Assembly (NCBI GenBank): GCA_918807975.1
Contig: OU964922.1
Span: 15,798,329-15,862,328, forward strand
Source of the DNA: Aplidium turbinatum
Taxonomy: Eukaryota > Chordata > Ascidiacea > Aplousobranchia > Polyclinidae
Length of the DNA: 64,000 nt
Reading direction: 5' to 3'
The position numbers and the translations under genes are program-made. Below the pieces are notes generated by a model, which made no database searches, was not told where the DNA came from, and was given only the letters and a program-made list of their open reading frames with translations. Shown here piece after piece: positions 41,136-51,723 of this stretch (positions are counted from its first letter, which is position 1; each line of letters begins with the position of its first letter).

Positions 41136-44100
41136 TTTTTTTGCGAAGCTGTCTAATTCTTTTTGTTTGAAACTAACGTCATTAAAAATTGTCTAAGAAA
41201 GTTTTTTCACGTACTAAAAGTGAAAATTATTGAAAAAAATTTTCTTTTCAAAAAAATTTTTCCAAGACATTTCATACAGTGAAAAATAATTTTTTTTTGC
41301 GAAGTTGTCTAATTCTTTTTGTTTGAAACTAACGTCATTAAAAATTGTCTAAGAAAGTTTTTTTCCTACTAAAAGTGAATTTTATTGAAAAAAAATTGTC
41401 TTTTCAAAAAAAATTTTTCCAAGACATTTCATACAGTGAAAAATAATTTTTTTTTGCGAAACTGTCTAATTCTTTTTGTTTGAAACTAACGTCATTAAAA
41501 ATTGTCTAAGAAAGTTTTTTTACGTACTAAAAGTGAAAATTATTGAAAAAAATTTTCTTTTCAAAAAAAATTTTCAAAAATTTTTCTAAGACATTTCATA
41601 CAGTGAAAAATAATTATTTTTTGCGAAACTGTCTAATTCTTTTTGTTTGAAACTAACGTCATTAAAAATTGTCTAAGAAAGTTTTTTTACGTACTAAAAG
41701 TGAAAATTATTGAAAAAAATTGTCTTTTCAAAAAAAATTTTTCTAAGACATTTCATACAGTGAAAAATAATTTTTTTTTGCGAAACTGTCTAATTCTTTT
41801 TGTTTGAAACTAACGTCATTAAAAATTGTCTAAGAAAGTTTTTTTACGTACTAAAAGTGAAAATTATTGAAAAAAAATTGTCTTTTCAAAAAAAACTTTT
41901 CTAAGACAATTCATACAGTGAAAAATAATTTTTTTTTGCGAAACTGTCTAATTCTTTTTGTTTGAAACTAACGTCATTAAAAATTGTCTAAGAAAGTTTT
42001 TTTACGTACTAAAAGTGAAAATTATTGAAAAAAATTTTCTTTTCAAAAAAAATTTTCAAAAATTTTTCTAAGACATTTCATACAGTGAAAAATAATTTTT
42101 TTTTGCGAAACTGTCTAATTCTTTTTGTTTGAAACTAACGTCATTAAAAATTGTCTAAGAAAGTTTTTTTACGTACTAAAAGTGAAAATTATTGAAAAAA
42201 AATTGTCTTTTTAAAAAAAATTTTTCTAAGACATTTCATACAGTGAAAAATAATTTTGTTTTGCGAAACTGTCTAATTCTTTTTGTTTGAAACTAACGTC
42301 ATTAAAAATTGTCTAAGAAGGCTTTTTTACGTACTAAAAGTGAAAATTATTGAAAAAAATTGTCTTTTCAAAAAAAATTTTTCTAAGACATTTCATACAG
42401 TGAAAAATAATTTTTTTTTGCGAAGTTGTCTAATTCTTTTTGTTTGAAACTAACGTCATTAAAAATTGTCTAAGAAAGTTTTTTTACCTACTAAAAGTGA
42501 AAATTATTGAAAAAAAATTGTCTTTTCAAAAACAAATTTTCTAAGACATTTCATACAGTGAAAAATAATTTTTATTGCGAAACTGTCTAATTCTTTTTGT
42601 TTGAAACTAACGTCATTAAAAATTGTCTAAGAAAGTTTTTTTACGTACTAAAAGTGAAAATTATTGAAAAAAATTTTCTTTTCAAAAAAAATTTTCAAAA
42701 ATTTTTCTAAGACATTTCATACAGTGAAAAATAATTTTTTTTTGCGAAACTGTCTAATTCTTTTTGTTTGAAACTAACGTCATTAAAAATTGTCTAAGAA
42801 AGTTTTTTTACGTACTAAAAGTGAAAATTATTGAAAAAAATTTTCTTTTCAAAAAAAATTTTCAAAAATTTTTCTAAGACATTTCATACAGTGAAAAATA
42901 ATTTTTTTTTGTGAAATTGTCTAATTCTTTTTGTTTGAAACTAACGTCATTAAAAATTGTCTAAGAAAGTTTTTTTACGTACTAAAAGTGAAAATTACTG
43001 AAAAAAATTTTCTTTTCAAAAAAAATTTTTCCAAGACATTTCATACAGTGAAAAATAATTTTTTTTTTGCGAAACTGTCTAATTCTTTTTGTTTGAAAAT
43101 AACGTCATTAAAAATTGTCTAAGAAAGTATTTGTACGTACTAAAAGTGAAAATTATTGAAAAAAATTGTCTTTTCAAAAAAAATTTTTCTAAGACATTTC
43201 ATACAGTGAAAAATAATTTTTTTTTGCGAAATTGTCTAATTTATTTTGTTTGAAACTAACGTCATTAAAAATTGTCTAAGAAAGTTTTTTTACGTACTAA
43301 AAGTGAAAATTATTGAAAAAAAATTGTCTTTTCAAAAAAAATTTTTCTAAGACATTTCATACAGTGAAAAATGATTTTTTTTTGCGAAACTGTCTAATTC
43401 TTTTTGTTTGAAACTAACGTCATTAAAAATTGTCTAAGAAAGTTTTTTTACGTACTAAAAGTGAAAATTATTGAAAAAAAATTGTCTTTTCAAAAAAAAC
43501 TTTTCTAAGACATTTCATACAGTGAAAAATAATTTTTTTTTGCGAAACTGTCTAATTCTTTTTGTTTGAAACTAACGTCATTAAAAATTGTCTAAGAAAG
43601 TTTTTTTACGTACTAAAAGTGAAAATTATTGAAAAAAATTTTCTTTTCAAAAAAAATTTTCAAAAATTTATCTAAGACATTTCATACAGTGAAAAATAAT
43701 TTTTTTTTGCGAAACTGTCTAATTCTTTTTGTTTGAAACTAACGTCATTAAAAATTGTCTAAGAAAGTTTTTTTACGTACTAAAAGTGAAAATTATTGAA
43801 AAAAATTGTCTTTTCAAAAAAAATTTTTCTAAGACATTTCATACAGTGAAAAATAATTTTTTTTTGCGAAGTTGTCTAATTCTTTTTGTTTGAAACTAAC
43901 GTCATTAAAAATTGTCTAAGAAAGTTTTTTTACGTACTAAAAGTGAAAATTATTGAAAAAAGTTGTCTTTTCAAAAAAAAATTTCAAAAATTTTTCTAAG
44001 ACATTTCATACCGTAAAAAATTTTTTTTTCTGCGAAATTATCCAATTGTTTTTGTTTGAAACTAAAGTCATTAAAAACTGTCTAAGAAAGTTTTTTTACG

Positions 44101-44998
44101 TACTAAAAGTGAAAATTATTGAAAGAAAAATTGTCTTTTCAAAATAGATTTTCAAAAATTTTTTAAGACATTTCACACGGTGAAAAATCATTTTTTTTTG
44201 CGAAACCATCCAATTTTGTTTGTTTAAAACTAACGTCATTAAAAATTGTCTAAGAAAGTATTTTTACGTACTAAAAGCGTACATTATTGAAAAAAACTTG
44301 TCTTTTCAAAAAAATTTTTCAAAGACATTTCATACAGTGAAAAATAATTTTTGTTTGCGAAACTGTCTAATTCTTTTTGTTTGAAACTAACGTCATTAAA
44401 AATTGTCTAAGAAAGTTTTTTTACGTACTAAAAGTGAAAATTATTGAAAAAAAATTGTCTTTTCAAAAAAATTTTTCTAAGACATTTCATACAGTGAAAA
44501 ATAATTTTTTTTTGCGAAGTTGTCTAATTCTTTTTGTTTGAAACTAACGTCATTAAAAATTGTCTAAGAAAGTTTTTTTACGTACTAAAAGTGAAAATTA
44601 TTGAAAAAAATTTTCTTTTCAAAAAAAATTTTCAAAAATTTTTCTAAGACATTTCATACAGTGAAAAATAATTTTTTTTTGCAAAACTGTCTAATTCTTT
44701 TTGTTTGAAACTAACGTCATTAAAAATTGTCTAAGAAAGTTTTTTTACGTACTAAAAGTGAAAATTATTGAAAAAAATTTTCTTTTCAAAAAAAATTTTC
44801 AAAAATTTTTCTAAGACATTTCATACAGTGAAAAATATTTTTTTTTTGCGAAATTGTCTAATTCTTTTTGTTTGAAACTAACGTCATTAAAAATTGTCTA
44901 AGAAAGTTTTTTTACGTACTAAAAGTGAAAATTATTGAAAAAAAATTGTCTTTTCAAAAAAAATTTTTCTAAGACATTTCATACAGTGAAAAATAATT
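41136..44998. repeat. Higher-order repeat, 3.7-kb copy 2 with one extra monomer
   Basis: Tandem copy of 37430-41135. The offset is 3706 bp up to about 43740 and 3863 bp afterwards (diverged monomer start 40090/43953; TTGCAAAACTG 40818/44681). One extra monomer of 157 bp was therefore gained in this copy, or lost from the other, at about 43750-43910. The two diverged monomers are present again at about 43953-44300. Apart from this the copies look almost identical. Confidence 0.85.
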
Positions 44999-45994
44999 TT
45001 TTTTTGCGAAACTGTCTAATTCTTTTTGTTTGAAACTAACGTCATTAAAAATTGTCTAAGAAAGTTTTTTTACGTACTAAAAGTGAAAATTATTGAAAAA
45101 AATTTTCTTTTCAAAAAAGTTTTTCCAAGACGTTTCATACAGTGAAAAATAATTTTTTTTTGCGAAACTGTCTAATTCTTTTTGTTTGAAACTAACGTCA
45201 TTAAAAATTGTCTAAGAAAGTTTTTTTACGTACTAAAAGTGAAAATTATTGAAAAAAACTTGTCTTTTCAAAAAAATTTTTCAAAGACATTTCATACAGT
45301 GAAAAATAATTTTTTTTTGCGAAACTGTCTAATTCTTTTTGTTTGAAACTAACGTCATTAAAAATTGTCTAAGAAAGTTTTTTTACGCACTAAAAGTGAA
45401 AATTATTGAAAAAAATTTTCTTTTCAAAAAATATTTTCAAAAATTTTTCTAAGACATTTCATACAGTGAAATATTATTTTTTTTTGCGAAATTGTCTAAC
45501 TCTTTTTGTTTGAAACTAACGTCATTAAAAATTGTCTAAGAAAGTTTTTTTACGTACTAAAAGTGAAAATTATTGAAAAAAATTGTCTTTTCAAAAAAAT
45601 TTTCAAAAATTTTTCTAAGACATTTCATACAGTGAAAGATATTTTTTTTTTGCGAAACTGTCTAATTCTTTTTGTTTGAAACTAACGTCATTAAAAATTG
45701 TCTAAGAAAGTTTTGTTACGTACTAAAAGAGAAAATTATTGAAAAAAATTGTCTTTTCAAAAAAAATTTTTCTAAGACATTTCATACAGTGAAAAATAAT
45801 TTTTTTTTGCGAAACTGTCTAATTCTTTTTGTTTGAAACTAACGTCATTAAAAATTGTCTAAGAAAGTTTTTTTACGTACTAAAAGTGAAAATTATTGAA
45901 AAAAATTTTCTTTTCAAAAAAAATTTTTCTAAGACATTTCATACAGTGAAAAATAATTTTTTTTTGCGAAACTGTCTAATTCTTTTTGTTTGAA

Positions 45995-47461
45995 GATATG
46001 CGAAGCGAAGCTTGTCACACTCGAGCAAAACAGGCCCATGTTCAGCGCAGGGTGGATAGGGAAACGCCCTTCTCAGGGCGCGGCAGCTCCTCTGTCGAAA
46101 AGTACCGACGACCCACCATACTGCAGCTGAACACCGAGGGCATTACGGCCAGCAAGCCTGGCATCATCGAGTATCTCGCCACAAAACATCAGGCCCTCGT
46201 TATTCTCCTCCAGGAGACCCACTGCACATCTGTGGATAAGTTGGTATTACCCAAATTCACACTCGCAGGCGCAACCATCAGCAGGAAACACGGCCTCGCC
46301 ACGTTTGTCCATGAGCAACTGAGCTGGACGCCAATCGACCAGTCCAGTGCCCAATCGGAGATAGAGTGGTTATGCATAGACATATCAGGCTATCACATCA
46401 TCAATGTCTATAAGCCACCACCCTCACGCTTAACACCAACAGCCATCCCAGTGTTACCCCAACCCAGCCTCTATGCTGGCGATTTTAATTGCCACCACGT
46501 TGACTGGGGATACAACACCACCAACACCGACGGAGAAAACCTAGCCTCATGGTCAGCCAATAATAACCTCACCTTACTGCACGATCCCAAGCGTGCAGCG
46601 AGCTTCTTCTCCGGACGCTGGAACACTGGTACAAACCCCGATCTGGCTTTCGCAAGTGATGACCCCGATAATTGCCAACCGGACAGACGTGTGCTAGAGA
46701 AGTTCCCCAGGTCCCAACATCGACCCTCGATTATCACGGCTCCAACGCTCATAATGCCTGTCCCGAGCAAGCCTGTTAAGCGATGGAACTTCAGAATGGC
46801 TAACTGGGAGTACTATAGCCTCCTCACCAATGAAGCCACACAGTATCTCCCATCCCCTCACACCAACAACGTGGAAGAAGCCTACCAGGACTTTTGTGAT
46901 GCAATAACATCAGCGGCAAAACAATCCATCCCCCGCGGCCGACGAAAGACCTACATACCGTGCTGGGATAAGGAGTGCGAAAGCCTCTACTCCGACTTCC
47001 TCCACGCCCCTCAGGGCAATGACACCAACAGCTCAGCCACAGCTCTGCTGGCAAGGCTGGACTTAAAGAGGAAGGAGCGCTGGACAGAAGCCGTTGAATC
47101 AATCGACTTCACGCACTCCAGCCGCATAGCATGGAGTACACTGAACAACCTAACTGGTAGATCACGTGCCTCTCGTCAACAATGTCCCGTTTCAGCAAAT
47201 TCCATCGCCTCACAACTTGTGGAGAACGGGAAATACAAATCGAGAGACCGTGAATCAGATAGATCCGTCTTGCAAGAAATGACGGACCTCTGGAGGGTAA
47301 CAACCCCAGACGGGGACAACATCTCGGGTGAGTTCACCCCGGAAGAATTTTCCGCCGCCTTCCAGCACATAAAGCCAGGTAAAGCCCCGGGCCCTGACCA
47401 CCTATTATCAACACCACATATGGAACACGGAGTGGCAAAATCACACCTCCACGCTCCGTGA
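45995..47461 (+). pseudogene. LINE ORF2 fragment: endonuclease domain and RT N-terminus
   Basis: An open frame of about 490 codons; its first few codons lie in satellite DNA, so no native start is present. The apurinic endonuclease signature is readable in order: LQLNTEGI near 46124, LLQETHC near 46206 (catalytic Glu), YAGDFNCHHVDWG near 46473 (Asp/Asn pair), NPDLAF near 46636 and SQHRPSI near 46713 (catalytic His). A linker follows with WNFRMANW, IPRGRR and CWDKECE, then the RT entry motif PGKAPGPD. In the parent LINE this protein nicks target DNA and primes reverse transcription. This copy cannot do the second step because the RT palm is missing; after PGKAPGPD the frame runs out of register into about 20 unrelated residues. 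Confidence 0.85.
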
Positions 47462-47737
47462 CTTCATACCCGACGCCGATCCCCGTCCACCAGGGATGTC
47501 ACTCGCAAGGCTTGCGTGGGTCAGGCTAAACCGCCTGCGAACTGGCGTCGGCCGCTTTCGTTCGGACATGCACAAGTGGGGCCTGGCTCCTTCATCAGAA
47601 TGCGAGTGTGGTGCCACGGAACAGACCATGTCATCCACCACTGCCTAACCCACCGGCCTCCACACGGTGCGCATGGTCTGAGGGTTCTGGACGACGAGAC
47701 TGCTGAGTGGCTGAAGATTTCCTGCCCTCCAATCTAG
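45995..47737 (+). mobile_element. Non-LTR retrotransposon (APE-type LINE) with RT region deleted
   Basis: GC-rich coding DNA replaces the satellite abruptly at TTTGTTTGAA/GATATGCG. It encodes an APE-type endonuclease, then the start of a reverse transcriptase (FQHIKPGKAPGPD near 47350-47400). The sequence then jumps to the C-terminal part of the same protein type (LNRLRTGVGRF and a Cys-rich CECGATEQ segment, 47520-47625), read in another frame. The final stretch up to the stop at 47737 (HGLRVLDDETAEWLK) lies in a third frame. All catalytic RT motifs are absent; from related elements I infer a loss of well over 1 kb. No poly(A) or simple-repeat tail and no target duplication were seen. Similar ORFs are often labelled jockey-like in animal genomes; I do not assign a clade. 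Confidence 0.85.
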
Positions 47738-47741
47738 CCTG

Positions 47742-50456
47742 GAAAGATCGCTCATACGCCATCATTGACCTTAAGTCAACCGATGAAACGTGTATATATT
47801 CCACATTATCATTTGTCGAGGATCAAGCAAAGAAGTTGAATATAATAACACCATGTATCACGTTTGACCAACCATTGTGGGTAAAGGCAGTTGAAATTGT
47901 CCTTTCGAAAAAAATGAATACAGTTGGCCGTCTTGGGGGTTTCCACACAGTAAGTTAATGAGTTTTTTGGGTAGCGTTGGCAAACTGATGTCTGGATCAG
48001 GTCTGTCTGAACTTTTAAAAACATGCTACGGCACTAATTCAGTCATTCAAATGATGAGTGGAAGAGCAGTTGCAAGAGCTCTTCGAGGGTATTACTTGTT
48101 GAATCTGCTTTAATGACTCAACTTCTACAAGCGATTGTTTCACAAAGCATCAAGGATACTGATAATAATTTACAAACGACATATTTATATGAAGACCCCG
48201 CTGCTCGGTGTTTGAAACAAGGAAATACTTCTCAATTTTTGAAATATGAGGACATTGAAATCATACACGAATGTTTGCAAAAACTTATGGAGGGTACAAC
48301 CAGCATTGATGACGCTATTATGTGCACGTCATTCGACCGCTTGCAAAATGGAATTGAACTTTACAAGCAATATCTGTCAAATGTTTCGCGCACAGCTAAA
48401 CTGTGGTTGCAATATTTGCAGTACATGTCTGTTTTGAAATTGTTTATTAGAGCAGAAAGAACTGGCGACTGGAACATGCACCTTGTAGCTACTACACAAA
48501 TGATAAATCTGTTTGCAGCGACAGGCCACAACAATTATGCCAAATCTAGTCGACTGTATCTACAACTAATGCACGATCTTCCTAAAAGTCATCCATGGCT
48601 GTACAATCAATTCATAGCTCATGGACATCATACTGTTAGAAGGTCTGACAAATTTTGGTGTGGCATCTCCACAGACCTTGCGATAGAACAGATCTTGATA
48701 AGAAACCTAAAAAGCCGAAGTGGACTGACACGCCTGACACAGGGACGTGGATTTACAGAAGCAGTGGGATTTTATGGATCTGTAATATGCACCGGTGTGC
48801 TGGAATCCATCATTCCATGAGTGATTTTACTGAACTGGACGTGGCCACCAGTGAACAACACGCTGAAATGGGAGTCAGCAGAATTAAACGTGATTCTGAA
48901 GACATTAGCAAAATGATCACGTGGCTACAGAATCACAACCCATTCGATGACACTGACCCGGCTCTACGATCCTTGTCATCTGCACAAGCATCAGATGACA
49001 AAGACGGCATTAATTGCGACATTGTGGAAGACGTTGGAATCATGATGCAGAAGAAAATGGACAAGAAGTCTTACACGGAAATGTCCTTTAAGCAAGCTGA
49101 CCAAGTAAGGACTCTGGAGAATCTTCGAAAAGGAACAAAAATTGCAGATGACACCATACACATAGATCCGATGCTGCTGTTTTCCAGATTGTTGATTCAA
49201 GTTGAAAGGAGTGACAATATTAAGTCCCTTTTTGCTTATGCGTTAGCTCCTATACCAACTTCTCTGTTCAAGGATGACATGATGAGAAAAGGAAAGAAAT
49301 CATCACTTGTCTCCGTTCTAAAAGAGGGTGTGCCACCAGTAGAGCTTTCCGAGTTAACAGATGCCAAATTTGTTATAGATGGAGCCGCATTATTACATCG
49401 TGTCTATTGGAAAGCAGCTTCTTCATACAAGGAAGTTGTAAGTCAGTATGTGGGATATATGAAAAATAATTATGGAGGGAGTTCTACTGTTGTCTTTGAT
49501 GGATACGCAGCTTCAACGAAGGATCACGAGCACAGCCGTAGAGAAGGTGGACGAACAGCTGCTTACACAAAGATAGCAGAACATCTCATCGTTCCAGATA
49601 ACCAGCAGGCTTTTCAAAAAAATGAATAAAACAAGACTCAGTTCATAGCAATGTTGATGAAAGGTCTGGAACAAGATGATCATGATGTGTACCAAAGTGA
49701 CAATGATGCAGACACCATGATAGCGAAACAAGCATTAACACTCTCTACTGCCCGACATCACACAGTGGCTGTTTCAGATGACACTGACATTCTTGTATTG
49801 CTCATTCACCACTGGGATGGGCGGGATATATCACATGATATATATCTTTTCTCACACGCAACAAAAAAGTCGAAGGTTGGTTTGCAGATGTTCCGAATTC
49901 GTGGCATTGCGGAAAGCATAAGTCAACAAATAGTAAAAAACATCTTATTTCTGCATGCATGGAGTGGTTGTGACACCACCTCGGCTACATTTGGACATGG
50001 CAAAGTGGCACTCCTGAAACATCTAAAAAGTAAAGAGGAGATCAGATCAATAAGCCAGCTTTTCTATTCAACAAACGCTAACGTAGAAGAAATTTCAACT
50101 GCAGGTCAGAAGTTGTTTGTCTTAATGTATGGTGGTAAGGACGAGAAACTCTGTGAGCTACGATACAATCGCTACATGTGTGCTGCTGTCGCATCTCCAA
50201 CTGTTGGTGTTCGTCCAGAGAAGTTACCGCCAACAGAATGTGCTGCCAAGGGTCATGCACAGTGGGTGCATCTACAGGTCTTGCAATGGAAGCATCCTAT
50301 TCCTGCTACGGTCATCAATCCTGAAAACAGGGGATGGAAGATTGTATGTAGAAAATACTTTCCTATCATAACGGACATGGAACCAGCACCTCCAGAGTTG
50401 TTGAACATTATTAGGTGTAAATGCAAGATAAATTTCGTTTTTTCAAAAATCCCATA
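47742..50456 (+). pseudogene. Decayed copy of a large animal multicopy protein family (nuclease-like, CXC-type)
   Basis: Open stretches in changing frames together cover one long protein type. In order they show ITFDQPLW and GGFHT near 47850-47945, then SGRAVARALRG near 48060. RAERTGDWNMHL and LYLQLMHDLP follow near 48450-48590, then RRSDKFWCGISTDLAIEQ near 48640. VIDGAALLHR and VVFDGYAAS lie near 49375-49510, DNDADTMIAKQA and SDDTDILVLLIHH near 49700-49810, and LHAWSGCDTTS near 49950. The last is IRCKCK near 50410, the entry of a Cys-rich CXC (tesmin/TSO1-like) domain that is missing. From memory, this architecture occurs in very many copies in mollusc, echinoderm, tunicate and fish genomes and is usually left uncharacterised. 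The paired acidic motifs resemble FEN/PIN-type nucleases (inference). The copy has about five frame breaks and truncated ends, so it is dead. Confidence 0.65.
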
Positions 50457-51549
50457 ATTTTTTTTGCCCAAGGTGGATTTTTGATATTTTGTTTCAGACC
50501 ATGCACTGATGCTTGTGGCAAAATTTTAGCTTTGTACTATTTTTTTTCCGGGTTTCCCAGGTTTTTTGGTTAATTTGACTGGACTATAAGCAAGTTGATA
50601 CATGGCGTTTAAAAAATCCGGGCCCTTTTAATGTTTAGTTTTAAAACTACATATATATGGCATAATAGCGATGGTTTTGTATTGAAAGTAACATGTATTA
50701 TATTCTATTTAAACGCGATTGCCACAAAATGAAATTCTGTTGTCACACTGCAATGTTAACTATTTGGCACATGGTGAAATGTCGTGGGTGGCCTAAAAGC
50801 ATATAAGCTTGTAAAGGTGGCCCGACGCGACAATCTCAGTAAGCCTACTTGCCTCACCCTAAAGCCGCAACTGACTTCAAGGATACCGGTACTTGCTTGT
50901 GAATCGAATTAAATTTTTTCCATTGGAAATGACAAAAATTACTGCATTTTCTGAATAATTTGCGGGCCCTGTGCGATCGCACGGTTCGCACACCCCAAAG
51001 ACCGGCACTGCCGTTATTTTTCCGTAAGGAGGGAAGTGTGTAACATGTAGGCCTACCATATTTTAACCAACAAATTTAGCTTTTAACATTTAATCGAAAC
51101 CATCAGAATTGCAAAATGCATTTCAACGCTGCAAATTCAAAACCTAAATGTTCTCATGGAACTTAGGTCACGTTTCCTGTTAACAAATGCCGCTCTCACA
51201 GAGTTTGGCTAACCGCATTCGTATTTCTGAAGCGATATGATTGTGTAACCGGGTTCGTTTCATAATTCTCACGATAGGCTATTACTGATAAAAAGGCACC
51301 ACATTATGAAATAAGCACGGAATTGAAAAATGCTGATAACACATATAAAACAGAGATTTTATATCAATGGATGGCAGAACGAGAAGGTAAAATTCACGAC
51401 TGGAGAATGTCGCTCATCTGACACCGGTCGGAATAAACTAAGTTGGTGAGACATATTTCTCAATTTTTCTAACTTGTAACAATTGATTCATAATAAAAAA
51501 TACATTTAATATTACATTTTACGTGTTTAATTTTTGTAGGAAATCATAC
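50457..51549. other. Intergenic stretch, no gene recognised
   Basis: AT-rich sequence between the dead nuclease-like copy and the hAT transposon. It contains T-runs, a TCCGGGCCC word near 50617 and a GC-richer patch at about 50960-51020, but I could find no convincing ORF, RNA gene or inverted repeat. Confidence 0.5.
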
Positions 51550-51557
51550 CCCTAGAC
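51550..51557. repeat. 8-bp target-site duplication, left (CCCTAGAC)
   Basis: CCCTAGAC abuts the left terminal repeat and is repeated exactly at 53793-53800. Its nnnTAnnn form is the known preference of the Buster branch of hAT elements. Confidence 0.92.
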
Positions 51558-51723
51558 CAGTGGTTCTCAACCTTTTTGACCCACGGACTATTCTCAAGCT
51601 CGCCTATACATCCGCGGACTCAAGCTTTATATATTAACAAAAAATAGGTTTTTTGATTTCTATCCGAGAGTTTAATACGGTATCAACGAAAAAAGCAAGC
51701 ACTGTTTTTCACTCAACACACAC

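Larger units (their letters stand above)
9456..45994. repeat. AT-rich satellite array, right block (about 157/167-bp monomers)
   Basis: The same monomer as in 1-5736 continues for about 36.5 kb, roughly 225-230 copies, all in one orientation. Variant monomers (TAATTCGTTTTG, ACATTGCATACAG, TCTTGTTGTTTG, TGGCCAATTC, TTTATTGCG) recur at fixed long distances and reveal higher-order blocks, listed separately. The CpG sites in TACGTA, TTGCGAAA and AACGTCA are retained in nearly all copies. Scattered open stretches of about 63 codons cross monomer boundaries but follow from the repeat phase and are not genes. The array ends inside a monomer at TTTGTTTGAA, where LINE sequence begins. Confidence 0.97.

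Noticed and set aside
18530-44147. Repeated 63-64-codon ORFs within the satellite
   Set aside because: They start at a TTG or similar codon, cross monomer boundaries and reflect monomer variants that happen to lack a stop. Their low-complexity K/F/N composition follows from the repeat.
1-45994. CRISPR-like regular repeats
   Set aside because: Monomers abut directly with no unique spacers; the long period and the eukaryotic surroundings fit satellite DNA.
46189-47641. Minus-strand ORFs of 64-99 codons opposite the LINE
   Set aside because: They are shadows of the endonuclease coding frame in GC-richer DNA and have no motifs.
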